From Alteromonas profundi (lineage in GTDB: Bacteria > Pseudomonadota > Gammaproteobacteria > Enterobacterales > Alteromonadaceae): a stretch of 64,000 bases of DNA. Below are positions 1-10,113 of this stretch, piece by piece (the stretch's first letter is position 1; each line of letters begins with the position of its first letter). Location: NCBI RefSeq assembly GCF_010500865.1, contig NZ_JAAAWN010000017.1, positions 1 through 64,000 on the forward strand, in the 5' to 3' direction. The position numbers and the translations under genes are program-made. Under the pieces are notes generated by a model, which worked only from the letters and a program-made list of their open reading frames with translations, had not been told where the DNA came from and ran no database searches.

Positions 1-2
1 TA

Positions 3-401
3 TTAGCCACATCACTGGCGTCTCACCGACATTTATCGAAACAGGTCGTTGCTATTTATCGCCAGCGCATGCAGATTGAAGAAGGCTTTAGAGACATGAA
101 AAGTACCAAATTCGGGCTTGGCTATGAACAGAATAAAAGCATAAGAAAGCAGCGTCTAACAACACTAGTATTGTTGACCACGTTAGCGTCACTAGTGGCT
201 ATATTATTGGGTATGGTGCTCGTCTCATCGAATAAGCATCGGCGCTTCCAAGCCAATACCGAAGCCAGAAGCGTGCTGTCATTCCATTACCTTGGACTCA
301 GGGCTGTCGCTTGCCGAATACGATTCACTATGCGACAGTGGAAAGCTGCACTCAAATGGTACAGCTCTATAGTAGACGGGGCCTGGGCCGGAAGCGCATG
401 A
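3..401 (+). CDS. IS4-family transposase, C-terminal fragment (5' end outside window)
   Basis: The reading frame is open from the first complete codon at base 3, so the protein starts upstream of the window. The visible part carries the IS4-family YREK signature, Y-x2-R-x3-E-x6-K, in YRQRMQIEEGFRDMK; its Glu (codon at 78) is the third acidic residue of the DDE catalytic triad. A hydrophobic stretch and the HYLGLRAVA segment follow, as usual in IS4/IS10 transposases. The frame closes at 399-401, 25 bases before the element's end. Nothing in the visible part looks broken, but whether the element is intact cannot be judged. Confidence 0.8.
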   Translation, partial: LATSLASHRHLSKQVVAIYRQRMQIEEGFRDMKSTKFGLGYEQNKSIRKQRLTTLVLLTTLASLVAILLGMVLVSSNKHRRFQANTEARSVLSFHYLGLRAVACRIRFTMRQWKAALKWYSSIVDGAWAGSA

Positions 402-405
402 AATT

Positions 406-426
406 AAATTCGTGGGGATCCCTCAG
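406..426. repeat. Right terminal inverted repeat of the IS element
   Basis: Read inward from base 426 this is CTGAGGGATCCCCACGAATT, which matches the IS10 type of end (CTGAGAGATCCCCTCAT) at most positions. Its partner lies outside the window. Confidence 0.7.
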
Positions 427-723
427 GGTCAGAGTACTTTCTCTGAATATTCTTCTTCAATTTCTATCGTATTTAATTTCCCACAGTTTATAGCTACTTC
501 GCTTCTCCGTTAGAATATCCCTCTTTCTATACATGGCGCTATAGGGCAACGCTCTTTTTAGGTTATTGCCCTTTAAACAACGACACACTTAACGACCGCT
601 TATTCTAGTTAACAAAGAATTAGCAAAAGTAACGATAATTCCATCCATATTTGTGTAACATAATGAAAAGTGCACTTTATCTAGCAATCTTCGCTCAGTA
701 CATAGAGGGGTTTGGCTAAAGCA
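427..723. other. Intergenic region after the IS element
   Basis: About 300 bases with no credible gene. There is an AT-rich stretch with stop codons in every frame and one weak inverted repeat (GGGCAA at about 545, TTGCCC at about 567). It presumably holds the promoter of the broken solute-binding-protein gene, but I see no convincing -35/-10 pair. Confidence 0.5.
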
Positions 724-1511
724 ATGACAAAACTATTTTCTTATGCTGCGCTCAAAGCGTTGCTCTTAGGAGTATCTCTACAATGTGCATATGCTACGCA
801 AAATGAGTTCGCTGAGCCGGATACGCTTGTATTAGGCGTGGTTCAATTTCCCCCCTTATCATTAGAGATCTGAAGAACTATCGATGTTATGGAAGTACGA
901 TAGATCATTCTACGGCCATACTCGAAGAATTAGGTTATCAGGTACACGTTGAGTGTATGCCAGCCGCGCGACTTTTTACCTTGGTAGAGGCTGGCAAAGT
1001 GGACGTAACTATTAATATCAGTACGACAGGGGCATTGGAAAATAAAGTTACTATTATTTATCCACCTTACACGTATCTATCTATTGTATTAGCTAATCAT
1101 GCAGAAAAAAGCGATGGAGAAACTGTCGCAGCGATTACGGGATATGACTATACCGGTTTACGCCAAGAGCTTGTTAAGCAGGGTTATACCTTTATTGACG
1201 TTCCTTCCTCTTTAGATGCCATAAACCTATTTTTACACAATCGTACCAGTAGTCTCATTTCCTATTTACGACCTTATGAATACTATCTTGATAATCGAGT
1301 ACCTGATAAAAGTGTCAAAACGCACCATATTAAACGGGATATTCCAACTTACTTTGCTATCTCTCGTACGTCGAAGTGGCATGATGAATTAATCAAAAGA
1401 TTTAAAGACTACAGCGAAAGCCAACAAATTAGCCTCTTTATCGAAAAGTTTAAACAAACTACTAGCAAACAGTTGGCCCCCGCACAGAAAAACGCAACAT
1501 CCACTAATTAG
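724..1511 (+). pseudogene. Periplasmic solute-binding protein (SBP_bac_3-like), frameshifted
   Basis: The ATG at 724 starts a clear signal peptide (MTKLFSYAALKALLLGVSL, then a cleavage region ending AYA) followed by VLGVVQFPPL, the usual first strand of an extracellular amino-acid-type binding protein. That frame stops at 871-873. The rest of the domain (YGSTIDHSTAILEELGY, then AGKVDVTINIS, then a typical C-terminal lobe ending near 1511) continues in the frame one base earlier. Joining the frames at the run of six C at 850-855 restores a protein of about 261 residues, so a one-base contraction there is the simplest cause. In this family such proteins bind small polar ligands in the periplasm; no transporter genes adjoin. 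A sequencing error in the homopolymer is the main alternative. Confidence 0.75.
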
Positions 1512-1521
1512 TTTAAGACAT

Positions 1522-1552
1522 AAAAAAACCAGCTTATCGAAGCTGGTTTTTA
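1522..1552. terminator. Bidirectional rho-independent terminator
   Basis: A nine-base stem, AACCAGCTT (1527-1535) with AAGCTGGTT (1540-1548), has a loop ATCG. It has A-tracts before and T-tracts after, so it can end both the solute-binding-protein transcript on the plus strand and gpmA on the minus strand. Confidence 0.85.
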
Positions 1553-1572
1553 ATTTACGTAGAAACGAAGGA

Positions 1573-2319
1573 TTACTTCGCTTGACCTTGCTTAGCTACT
1601 GCATCCATCATGGCCTTTACAGCCTCAGGATCGCCAAGGTATTCTTTTGAAATAGGCTTTAAGTTTTCGTCCAATTCGTATACCAAAGGTACGCCGGTAG
1701 GAATATTCAACCCAAGTACTTCTTCATCAGACATACCATCGAGGTACTTAACTAATGCGCGTAAGCTATTTCCGTGCGCTGCGATAATAATGCGTTTGCC
1801 ATCTTGAATATTTGGACGGATAACATCATGCCAGTAGGGGAGAACGCGTTCGATAGTAAGCTTAAGGCTCTCACCACGAGGCAGAATTTCTGCATCTACG
1901 TTGTTATAACGGCGATCGTGGCCTGGGAAATGTTCGCTTTCTGTTTCTACAGCAGGCGGCGGTATATCGAAGCTACGACGCCAAACTTTAACCTGCTCTT
2001 CACCATGCTTGGCCGCTGTTTCCGCTTTATCCAGCCCAGTGAGTGCACCGTAGTGACGTTCGTTTAATCGCCAGTGTCTCTCTACAGGAAGATAATGTTG
2101 ACCCATTTCTTCAAGTGCAATATTAAGTGTTTTAATGGCGCGTAGTAAGACTGAGGTGTAGGCTTGATCAAATTCAAAGCCCGCATCTTTTAAAAGTTTA
2201 CCTGCGGTTTTTGCTTGCGCAACACCCGTTTCGGTTAGGTCCACATCGTGCCAACCAGTGAAACGGTTTTCAAGGTTCCACTGACTTTCACCGTGACGAA
2301 TAAGTACCAGTTTATACAT
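1573..2319 (-). CDS. gpmA: 2,3-bisphosphoglycerate-dependent phosphoglycerate mutase
   Basis: Interconverts 3-phosphoglycerate and 2-phosphoglycerate in cytoplasmic glycolysis and gluconeogenesis through a phosphohistidine. The 248 residues match the length of dPGM enzymes (250 in E. coli). The RHGE motif at residues 8-11 gives the phospho-accepting His9, NERHYG gives the catalytic Glu87, and AHGNSLRA gives the second histidine, His182. The ATG at 2317-2319 gives the standard [10 protein letters not shown] start. It is a single-gene unit with its own terminator and is divergent from acnA. All catalytic residues are present, so function is secure. Confidence 0.97.
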   Translation of the reverse strand: MYKLVLIRHGESQWNLENRFTGWHDVDLTETGVAQAKTAGKLLKDAGFEFDQAYTSVLLRAIKTLNIALEEMGQHYLPVERHWRLNERHYGALTGLDKAETAAKHGEEQVKVWRRSFDIPPPAVETESEHFPGHDRRYNNVDAEILPRGESLKLTIERVLPYWHDVIRPNIQDGKRIIIAAHGNSLRALVKYLDGMSDEEVLGLNIPTGVPLVYELDENLKPISKEYLGDPEAVKAMMDAVAKQGQAK

Positions 2320-2747
2320 AGTAAAGTTACCTGCGGCGTTAAAGTTAAAATGCCTGACACTAATTTAACCAACTCACTCATTGGCTAGACGTGCAGACGT
2401 ATATATTAATAATCTGGCTATCATCCTTGATTGCTAATAAAAAATCCAGTTTGTCTCGTTGTAAATACACTGGTAAGCGTAGACTGTGTGCGTATAAGGA
2501 ATACCGTACATCCCTCAGACATTTGTATTATGCGACATTCCTTTATAGTGTTAGCAACACCGCATAGATAAAAGGCGGAAGAAAGATGAACTTTTTTTCA
2601 CCTTGTATGCGTATACACAGTGAGTGACGGTCATTTGAGTTGCCATCTCGCTTCGCGCAAAAAAGCATATTTGCTAACGGGCTATTCTGCTTTCTTATGT
2701 ACCGTCTATAAAAATATATTGAACAGGCAAATAAGGAAGGTGAGCAC
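2320..2747. other. Divergent gpmA / acnA promoter region
   Basis: This 428-base gap must hold both promoters. The acnA start is set by AAGGAAGG at 2733-2740, seven bases before the GTG at 2748. A 12-codon reading frame (2586-2624) is preceded by a weak purine-rich stretch but has no other support. I recognise no operator. Confidence 0.5.
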
Positions 2748-5468
2748 GTGAAATATCAATCATTTACCACTATCGAGAGCAATGGATCTTCTTATAAGGC
2801 CATAAGCTTTGATAACTTAGACTCTCACTACGCGTTAGACCGACTTCCTTTTTGTATCAAAATCTTGTTAGAAAACCTGCTTCGTCACGAAGACAAAGAA
2901 TTTGTAACAAGTGAAGATATCGAACAGGTTGCAACGTGGAATACCCAAAATCATGTTGATCATGAAATTTCTTTTGTTCCTGCCAGGGTAATATTGCAAG
3001 ACTTTACCGGCGTTCCCGCTATTGTTGACTTAGCCGCTATGCGCGACGCAATTGATAAATTGGGCGGCGATGCACAAGCTATCAACCCATTAAACCCTGT
3101 TGAACTAGTAATTGACCATTCGGTAATGGTTGACTACTTTGCCCAAGAAGATGCACTAGAAAAGAACACTGACATTGAAATTGAGCGTAATAAAGAGCGC
3201 TATCAGTTTTTGAAGTGGGGGCAGTCCAGCTTTGATAATTTTAAGGTGGTTCCACCGGGGCGCGGCATCGTCCACCAAGTAAATCTTGAGTATCTTGCTC
3301 GATGTGCATTTACCAAGCAGCAGGACGATGAAAACCTCATTTACCCCGACACTCTCGTAGGTACTGACTCCCATACAACCATGATCAATGGTTTGGGCAT
3401 ACTAGGCTGGGGTGTAGGCGGCATTGAAGCCGAAGCAGCCATGCTTGGCCAACCTGTAACTATGCTGTTGCCTAAAGTAGTAGGCTTTAGATTATCTGGG
3501 GAGCTCCCCGCCGGCGTTACCGCTACCGACATGGTGCTTACTATTACGCAACAACTGAGGCAGCATGGTGTAGTGGGCAAATTTGTTGAATTCTACGGTC
3601 CGGGCCTTAAGCATCTAACGACCGCTGACCGTGCTACCATCGCTAATATGGCACCAGAGTACGGCGCCACTTGCGGTATCTTCCCTATTGATGATATAGC
3701 CTTGGACTACCTTCGCTTAACCGGTAGAGATGAAGCGCAAATTGAGTTAGTTGAGACGTACGCAAAAGCGAGCAACCTGTGGCACGACGATACCACCAAA
3801 GATGCTGAGTATCACGAGACCCTTGAACTTGATCTTGGCGAGGTTGTTCCATCAATAGCTGGTCCTAAGCGGCCTCAAGATAAGATTGCGTTAGACGAAG
3901 CTGCTAGTGCGTTTAGGGAGTGGCATCGCACGCAAATTGACGTCAAAGTATTGGACGAAGAAACTGACCTCATTGCTGAAGCGGGATTAGGTAGCAGCGA
4001 TGATGTGGACGAAGATCATGATTCTTTCGTCGAATTTAGAGGGAGTAAGTTTAATTTAGAAGACGGTGCAATTGTTATTGCGGCAATAACCAGCTGTACC
4101 AATACTTCAAATCCCTCGGTGCTAATAGGTGCCGGTTTGTTAGCACAAAAAGCGGTTGAGAAAGGATTAACCACGAAACCATGGGTAAAAACATCGTTAG
4201 CGCCGGGATCACAAGTGGTCACCCAGTACTTAGAAGATGCACAACTTATGGAGTCATTGGAGGCGCTTGGTTTTAACCTAGTAGGCTATGGTTGCACCAC
4301 GTGTATTGGTAATTCTGGCCCTCTCCCCGATGCAGTGACTGACGCGATTAGAAAGGCAAAGCTGACAGTAACCTCGGTGTTGTCAGGCAACCGTAACTTT
4401 GAAGGGCGTATACATCCTGACGTGGCAGCGAACTATTTGGCTTCGCCTCCCCTTGTTGTCGCGTATGCCCTTGCGGGTAATATGAACATAGATATTACCA
4501 AGGAGCCGTTAGGGCAAGACCAAGACGGAAGCCCCATTTACCTTAGAGATATTTGGCCGAGTAAAGAAGAAATTGACGAACGCATTGCTAAATATGTTTC
4601 GGGCAAACTGTTTAAAGAAAAGTACGCCGACGTGTTCAAAGGCAGTGGTGAGTGGAATGCGCTCTCTGTAAGTGAAACCTCGGTTTATGATTGGCCTGAT
4701 TCTACTTACATTAAGCACCCGCCATTTTTCCAAACAATGGGAAGTGAGCCGGAAGCGCTGACGTCTATAAATAACGCACGTTGTTTAGTAAAGGTTGGCG
4801 ATTCCATTACTACCGATCATATCTCGCCCGCGGGCGCGATAGCTGTCGATAGCCCCGCAGGGGAATATCTACAGGAAAAGGGGGTATCGCCAAAAGACTT
4901 TAACTCTTATGGCTCACGTCGAGGTAATCATGAAGTAATGATGCGTGGCACCTTCGCAAATGTGAGGCTACAAAACCAACTTGCACCGGGTACAAAAGGC
5001 AGTGCCACTACTCACTTCCCTAGTGGGGATGCGATGTCTATCTTCCATGCTGCTATGCGCTATAAGGAAGAAGGCGTACCCGCCGTTGTGATTGGTGGGA
5101 AAGAATATGGTACGGGGTCGAGTCGTGACTGGGCAGCAAAAGGACCTTCGTTAATGGGCGTGAAGGCCGTACTTGCTGAAAGTTATGAGCGTATTCACCG
5201 CTCAAACTTAATTGGCATGGGTATTTTACCCTTGCAGTTTAAACAGGGCGATAGCGCAGACTCGTTGAATATTCGAGGAGATGAGACCTTTTCAATTGAT
5301 AGTGTAACGCGTGGTCAAAAAGAGGTTCAGGTACGAATGTCCTCCTCTAAGGGCGAGGAAAAGACCTTTATGATGGATATACGAATCGACACTTCTAACG
5401 AGTTTACCTACTTTGAACACGGCGGTATTTTGCACTACGTAATACGCGAGTACTTAAAGCAAGGCTAG
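2748..5468 (+). CDS. acnA: Aconitate hydratase A
   Basis: Cytoplasmic [4Fe-4S] enzyme that isomerises citrate to isocitrate in the TCA and glyoxylate cycles. At 906 residues it has the length of the AcnA/IRP1 branch rather than the AcnB branch. The three cluster ligands are visible: Cys450 in SCTNTSNP, and Cys516 and Cys519 in GCTTCIGNSGP. Substrate-binding segments are also seen: TLVGTDSHTTMINGLG in the N-terminal part, and GGKEYGTGSSRDWAAKG in the C-terminal swivel domain. The start is GTG at 2748, chosen because AAGGAAGG lies seven bases upstream. It is a single-gene unit ending at a strong terminator. The neighbouring gpmA also belongs to central metabolism but is on the opposite strand. 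Confidence 0.97.
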   Translation: MKYQSFTTIESNGSSYKAISFDNLDSHYALDRLPFCIKILLENLLRHEDKEFVTSEDIEQVATWNTQNHVDHEISFVPARVILQDFTGVPAIVDLAAMRDAIDKLGGDAQAINPLNPVELVIDHSVMVDYFAQEDALEKNTDIEIERNKERYQFLKWGQSSFDNFKVVPPGRGIVHQVNLEYLARCAFTKQQDDENLIYPDTLVGTDSHTTMINGLGILGWGVGGIEAEAAMLGQPVTMLLPKVVGFRLSGELPAGVTATDMVLTITQQLRQHGVVGKFVEFYGPGLKHLTTADRATIANMAPEYGATCGIFPIDDIALDYLRLTGRDEAQIELVETYAKASNLWHDDTTKDAEYHETLELDLGEVVPSIAGPKRPQDKIALDEAASAFREWHRTQIDVKVLDEETDLIAEAGLGSSDDVDEDHDSFVEFRGSKFNLEDGAIVIAAITSCTNTSNPSVLIGAGLLAQKAVEKGLTTKPWVKTSLAPGSQVVTQYLEDAQLMESLEALGFNLVGYGCTTCIGNSGPLPDAVTDAIRKAKLTVTSVLSGNRNFEGRIHPDVAANYLASPPLVVAYALAGNMNIDITKEPLGQDQDGSPIYLRDIWPSKEEIDERIAKYVSGKLFKEKYADVFKGSGEWNALSVSETSVYDWPDSTYIKHPPFFQTMGSEPEALTSINNARCLVKVGDSITTDHISPAGAIAVDSPAGEYLQEKGVSPKDFNSYGSRRGNHEVMMRGTFANVRLQNQLAPGTKGSATTHFPSGDAMSIFHAAMRYKEEGVPAVVIGGKEYGTGSSRDWAAKGPSLMGVKAVLAESYERIHRSNLIGMGILPLQFKQGDSADSLNIRGDETFSIDSVTRGQKEVQVRMSSSKGEEKTFMMDIRIDTSNEFTYFEHGGILHYVIREYLKQG

Positions 5469-5505
5469 AATGTTCTTCGTACAACTGCCATAGACTATTA
5501 TCAAA

Positions 5506-5536
5506 GAGAGCCACAGGAATGTGGCTCTCCTTTTTA
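5506..5536 (+). terminator. Terminator of acnA
   Basis: A perfect ten-base stem, GAGAGCCACA (5506-5515) with TGTGGCTCTC (5520-5529), has a GGAA loop and is followed by CTTTTT. It sits 37 bases after the acnA stop and just before the end of the convergent ATPase gene. Confidence 0.9.
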
Positions 5537-5541
5537 GGGAG

Positions 5542-7758
5542 TTAGTCGCCACCAATAATTTGAACTTGCGCCAGATCGGTATCGCCTTTAAGCACTTTTA
5601 ATATGGCATCTTGTACCAGTGTACGCATCCCATCGGCTGCTGCTTGTTGCTTCATATCAGCGACGCTCGCTTCTTTATACACCAAGGAGCGTAATTCAGG
5701 GGTCATACCGAGTAATTCGTGCACCCCCGTTCGGCCTTTATAACCAGTATTGCCACATAGTTCACAGCCCTTTGCACGATACAAAGGAAGGGGAGAGGGA
5801 AGAGATAGCTCTGCCATATATTTTTCACCGTATTGGCGTGTAATAAAGGCGAGGTCTTTTTCGCTGGCCGCATAGGCTTCTTTGCAATTACCACATAGCG
5901 TGCGAATAAGGCGCTGGGCTAGTATGCCTACGCACGCATCCGAAAAGTTCACTGGGTCTAAGCCTAAATCTAACAGACGGGTAATGGTTTCGGGCGCCGA
6001 GTTTGTATGTAAAGTAGACAAAACTAAATGGCCGGTTAGCGACGCTTCAATACCTGCATGGGCGGTTTCTTTATCGCGCATTTCACCAATTAGAATAATA
6101 TCGGGGTCGGCTCGAAGGAAAGCCCTTAACGCATTTGCGAACGTAAAACCAATTTTGGGACTGACCTGAACTTGCTGTAAACCAGGCTGGGTAATCTCAA
6201 CAGGATCTTCTGCTGTCCATATCTTCTTCTCAGGGGTATTTAAATAACCGAGAATGGCATGAAGTGTGGTGGTTTTCCCCGAGCCGGTCGGGCCCACAAC
6301 CAATAAAATACCATGAGGTTTTTTGATCATATCTTCAAGGCGACGCCAGTTATTCTTAGCTAAGTTCATCTTCTCGATAGGCATGGCGCCACCAGTGGCC
6401 AGAATACGCATTACTACGCCTTCGCCCGCTACGGTAGGAATTGTTGCTACACGAACCTCAACTAGCTGCCCATTCATTTTAAAGGCAAGCTTGCCATCTT
6501 GGGGCACACGCTTTTCAGCAATATTCAGATTAGACATTATTTTAATGCGTGCAATCACCGCGTTATGGTGGGAATTAGGCACTTGGCTCATATCGCGGCA
6601 CACACCATCTACCCGCATTCTAACTCGCGTAGGGGCGTTCTTTTCGGGGTCGATATGAATATCGGAAGCACCCAAGCGTTTCGCATCATGCAAAACACGA
6701 CTGACTAAACGCACCACGGCCGGAGCATCGTCAGATAGCTCATCTACTTGATCGTCACTCTCTTCTGTCGAGCTTCCAATCTCATCGAGAATCTCACTCA
6801 TTTCCCCCGGCGCGCCGCCCCCTGTGCCTTCACCAAGGTATTGCATAACATGATTAGGGAGTGATACCGCAATATCATAGCTGTCTATCCCTAAGGCACT
6901 CTCTATTTCCATGAGTAACGCCGCATTATTAGGTTCAGCCATCAACACGATTGGTTTTTCATGTACATCAGCGATAACCACAACTAAATTTCGTTTTAGA
7001 TAAGACAGATTTAAGCGGCTATCGCTTTGGTACATATGATACTTATCAGGGTGATAGGCAATGAAAGGAACTTGGTAGTGAATAGATAAAGAGTGGCCTA
7101 TTTGCGCTTCTGAAATACGTTGTTCTGATATTAAACGCTGGATAACCTGGCTTTCATTTTTGCTTGACTCAATGAGTTCGCGAAGGGCTTGTTCGCTCAT
7201 AATATTTTGGTGAATGAGTAAATCAAAGGGATTATTCGTGCCGCCTAGTTCGTAGCGGAATTTCGCGCCCATGATAGTAGCGAGTTCTTGCGCAGCTTGA
7301 AGGTCGTCGCCATTAAAGCTACCCACTTGCTTATTAATAATCTGCATCACCCCCATTAACACGCCAGCGTTAAGGATGGGCACGCACAATATATTACGGG
7401 TTTTAAAATCACTGGTTTTATCAAACTTATCGGCAAAGCGAAGACGGGGATGAACTTCTCTCAGTTCCTGCGCATCATAGGGATTAACAATTATCAAAGG
7501 TGTTTGAGCAAGAGCAACGTATCCAGCAATAGACATTGGGCTAATGGGCACCTTGATTTCCAGCGTTTCTTTGCCTGTCTTAAAACGCGCGACTAAGTCT
7601 TGGTGCTGGCGGCGGCGCTGAAAGATACTCATTCTTTGGGCGCCAAACATCGCTAAGATAATAGGCTCTAATTCACTATAGGCATCCATTAGTGAAAAAT
7701 GGCGGCTAAGAATACTTTTTATTTTTTGTAGTGTTTGCTGTCTGTCGGTGTCTAACAT
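5542..7758 (-). CDS. GspE/PilB-family secretion ATPase with N-terminal GAF domain
   Basis: The C-terminal half is a type II secretion / type IV pilus hexameric ATPase. Walker A is GPTGSGKTT at 489-497, Walker B is IILIGEMRD at about 554-562, and two CxxC pairs (Cys622/625 and Cys665/668) form the zinc motif of extension ATPases of the GspE/PilB type; retraction (PilT-type) ATPases lack this motif. Residues about 180-300 look like the MshEN/T2SSE_N domain, and residues about 10-170 look like a GAF sensor domain (CVPILNAGVLMGVMQIINK). An acidic linker (about 320-345) joins the halves. At 738 residues it is longer than ordinary GspE (about 500). No pilin, platform or secretin gene adjoins, so it is an orphan whose target apparatus is unknown. 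It is probably cytoplasmic and associated with a membrane machine; which ligand the GAF domain senses is unknown. Confidence 0.88.
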   Translation of the reverse strand: MLDTDRQQTLQKIKSILSRHFSLMDAYSELEPIILAMFGAQRMSIFQRRRQHQDLVARFKTGKETLEIKVPISPMSIAGYVALAQTPLIIVNPYDAQELREVHPRLRFADKFDKTSDFKTRNILCVPILNAGVLMGVMQIINKQVGSFNGDDLQAAQELATIMGAKFRYELGGTNNPFDLLIHQNIMSEQALRELIESSKNESQVIQRLISEQRISEAQIGHSLSIHYQVPFIAYHPDKYHMYQSDSRLNLSYLKRNLVVVIADVHEKPIVLMAEPNNAALLMEIESALGIDSYDIAVSLPNHVMQYLGEGTGGGAPGEMSEILDEIGSSTEESDDQVDELSDDAPAVVRLVSRVLHDAKRLGASDIHIDPEKNAPTRVRMRVDGVCRDMSQVPNSHHNAVIARIKIMSNLNIAEKRVPQDGKLAFKMNGQLVEVRVATIPTVAGEGVVMRILATGGAMPIEKMNLAKNNWRRLEDMIKKPHGILLVVGPTGSGKTTTLHAILGYLNTPEKKIWTAEDPVEITQPGLQQVQVSPKIGFTFANALRAFLRADPDIILIGEMRDKETAHAGIEASLTGHLVLSTLHTNSAPETITRLLDLGLDPVNFSDACVGILAQRLIRTLCGNCKEAYAASEKDLAFITRQYGEKYMAELSLPSPLPLYRAKGCELCGNTGYKGRTGVHELLGMTPELRSLVYKEASVADMKQQAAADGMRTLVQDAILKVLKGDTDLAQVQIIGGD

Positions 7759-7952
7759 GCTTTAACGAACTTCACGCTGCCTGGTTACTTACAATGTATC
7801 ATACTGGGATAACGAAAGTTTTAAACGGCATTTTGTTCAGATAGCGACTAATGGTGTAAGAAAAAAAGCGTCTGTTTGGGTAAATTTCGTCTACTGATAA
7901 AGAATCGAAAACCAAGGCGCACCAAAAAGATGAATATTTACACAGCAAAAGC

Positions 7953-7980
7953 TTGCGTTAAAAGCAAATGCCTGTATAAT
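7953..7980 (+). promoter_or_regulatory. Promoter of the S10 ribosomal operon
   Basis: A perfect -10 TATAAT at 7975-7980 lies 16 bases after TTGCGT (7953-7958). The bases after the -10 are TCGCGCCC, a GC-rich discriminator of the kind that makes ribosomal promoters sensitive to ppGpp in enterobacteria. Transcription would start near 7986-7988, giving a leader of about 225 bases. Confidence 0.8.
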
Positions 7981-7985
7981 TCGCG

Positions 7986-8522
<537 letters not shown>

Positions 8523-8540
8523 CAAGAGAGGGTAATAACA

Positions 8541-9179
8541 ATGGCGATTGGTCTAGTCGGTCGTAAAGTGGGTATGACTCGCATCTTCACTGAAGATGGT
8601 ACGTCTATCCCTGTGACTGTTATTGAAGCGACCCCAAACCGTGTTACTCAGTTACGCACTGAAGAAACAGATGGTTATCGCGCTCTTCAGGTTACTACTG
8701 GAACTAAGAAAGCTAACCGCGTCAACAAAGCTGAAGCAGGTCATTTTGCTAAAGCTGGTGTTGAAGCTGGTCGCACTCTAGTTGAGTTTCGCCTTGAAGA
8801 TAATGAAGGTGTTGATATTGAAGTAGGCGGTGAAATCACTGTTGAAATCTTTAACGACACTAAGAAAATTGATGTAACTGGTACATCAAAGGGTAAAGGT
8901 TTTGCTGGCGCAATCAAACGTTGGAACTTCAGTTCACAACGTATGACGCACGGTAACTCTCTATCTCACCGTGCACCTGGTTCGATTGGTCAAAACCAAT
9001 CACCTGGTAAAGTTTTCAAAGGTAAAAAAATGGCTGGTCAGCTTGGTAACAAGCAAGTAACTACCCAATCTTTGGAAGTTGTACGTGTTGACGTAGAAAA
9101 TAGCCTTATCCTTGTTAAAGGTGCCGTACCTGGCGCAACTGGCGGCGATGTAATCGTTAAGCCAGCTGTTAAAGCGTAA
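8541..9179 (+). CDS. rplC: 50S ribosomal protein L3
   Basis: 212 residues beginning [20 protein letters not shown], the invariant L3 N-terminus. The internal loop segment ([15 protein letters not shown]) reaches toward the peptidyl-transferase centre, and a conserved glutamine in GQNQSPGKV corresponds to the site that PrmB methylates in E. coli. L3 is one of the first proteins to nucleate 50S assembly. It lies 18 bases after rpsJ in the same transcript. Confidence 0.98.
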   Translation: MAIGLVGRKVGMTRIFTEDGTSIPVTVIEATPNRVTQLRTEETDGYRALQVTTGTKKANRVNKAEAGHFAKAGVEAGRTLVEFRLEDNEGVDIEVGGEITVEIFNDTKKIDVTGTSKGKGFAGAIKRWNFSSQRMTHGNSLSHRAPGSIGQNQSPGKVFKGKKMAGQLGNKQVTTQSLEVVRVDVENSLILVKGAVPGATGGDVIVKPAVKA

Positions 9180-9197
9180 CGTCTGGGGAGTGAACTG

Positions 9198-9803
9198 ATG
9201 GAATTAACATTGAAAGATGCGCAAAGCGCTCTTGAAGTATCCGAAGCGACCTTTGGACGTGAATTCAACGAAGCCCTGGTACACCAGGTCGTTGTAGCTT
9301 ACGGAGCAGGTGCTCGTCAGGGTACAAAAGCGCAGAAAACTCGCGCTGAAGTTCGTGGTGGTGGTAAGAAACCATGGCGTCAAAAAGGTACTGGCCGTGC
9401 TCGTGCTGGTACTATCCGTAGCCCAATTTGGGTTGGCGGTGGCCGTGCATTCGCAGCTAAGCCTCGTGACTTTGATCAAAAAGTTAACAAGAAAATGTAC
9501 CGCGGTGCACTTAAGAGCATCTTGTCTGAACTTATCCGCCAAGACCGTTTGGTTGTAGTAGAGAAGTTTGGTGTGGAAGCACCTAAGACTAAAGAGCTTA
9601 TTTCAGCACTTAACGAATATGAACTAAATGATGTTCTTATCGTTACTCCTGAAGTTGATGAAAACTTGTTCCTAGCGGCACGCAACTTGTACAAAGTTGA
9701 CGTACGTGACGTAGCAGGCATCGACCCAGTGAGCCTGATTGCATTTGAAAAAGTGCTAATCACTGCTGATGCGGTTAAACAACTTGAGGAGGCGTTATCA
9801 TGA
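9198..9803 (+). CDS. rplD: 50S ribosomal protein L4, probable operon regulator
   Basis: 201 residues, the E. coli length. The basic loop [19 protein letters not shown], which lines the peptide exit tunnel, is fully conserved. In enterobacteria L4 also represses its own S10 operon by acting on the leader and blocking translation; the structured leader upstream makes that plausible here but does not prove it. GGGGAG lies upstream of the ATG. The stop overlaps the rplW start by four bases (ATGA), so translation is probably coupled. Confidence 0.98.
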   Translation: MELTLKDAQSALEVSEATFGREFNEALVHQVVVAYGAGARQGTKAQKTRAEVRGGGKKPWRQKGTGRARAGTIRSPIWVGGGRAFAAKPRDFDQKVNKKMYRGALKSILSELIRQDRLVVVEKFGVEAPKTKELISALNEYELNDVLIVTPEVDENLFLAARNLYKVDVRDVAGIDPVSLIAFEKVLITADAVKQLEEALS

Positions 9804-10099
9804 AAGAAGAACGTCTACTGAAGGTGCTAGTAGCACCGCACGTTTCAGAAAAGTCTACTATGGCTGCTGAAGCAAACAACACCGTTGTATTTAAAGTAGC
9901 GAAAGACGCGAACAAAGCTGAAATCAAAGCTGCAGTTGAAAAACTGTTTGAAGTTGAAGTTGAAGGCGTTCGCACTGTTAACGTTAAGGGTAAAACCAAG
10001 CGTCACGGTATGTCTTTCGGTAAACGCAGCGACTGGAAAAAGGCCTACGTGGTTCTTAAAGAAGGTCAGGACATCGACTTTGTCGGTGGCGCTGAGTAA
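9800..10099 (+). CDS. rplW: 50S ribosomal protein L23
   Basis: 99 residues beginning [20 protein letters not shown], typical of bacterial L23. The protein sits at the tunnel exit and is the docking site for trigger factor and SRP. The basic loop ([20 protein letters not shown]) contacts 23S rRNA. The start overlaps the rplD stop by four bases, and the ribosome-binding site GAGGAGG lies within the end of rplD. Confidence 0.98.
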   Translation: MKEERLLKVLVAPHVSEKSTMAAEANNTVVFKVAKDANKAEIKAAVEKLFEVEVEGVRTVNVKGKTKRHGMSFGKRSDWKKAYVVLKEGQDIDFVGGAE

Positions 10100-10113
10100 G
10101 AAGGGGATTAGAA

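Larger units (their letters stand above)
1..426 (+). mobile_element. IS4-family insertion sequence, right end (IS10-like)
   Basis: The window opens inside an insertion sequence. It contains the C-terminal part of a DDE transposase followed directly by a terminal inverted repeat whose inward reading, CTGAGGGATCCCCACGAATT, closely resembles the known IS10 terminus. The element appears to end at base 426. The left end lies outside the window, so the element's length and target duplication cannot be read; bases from 427 (GGTCAGAGT) would be one copy of a 9-bp duplication if it follows the IS10 pattern. Confidence 0.8.

Noticed and set aside
311..493. 60-codon frame at the end of the IS element
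   Set aside because: It overlaps the transposase frame and the terminal repeat in another frame and has no protein-like features.
2586..2624. 12-codon frame upstream of acnA as a leader peptide
   Set aside because: The purine-rich stretch before it is weak, and it has no regulatory codon pattern or hairpin.
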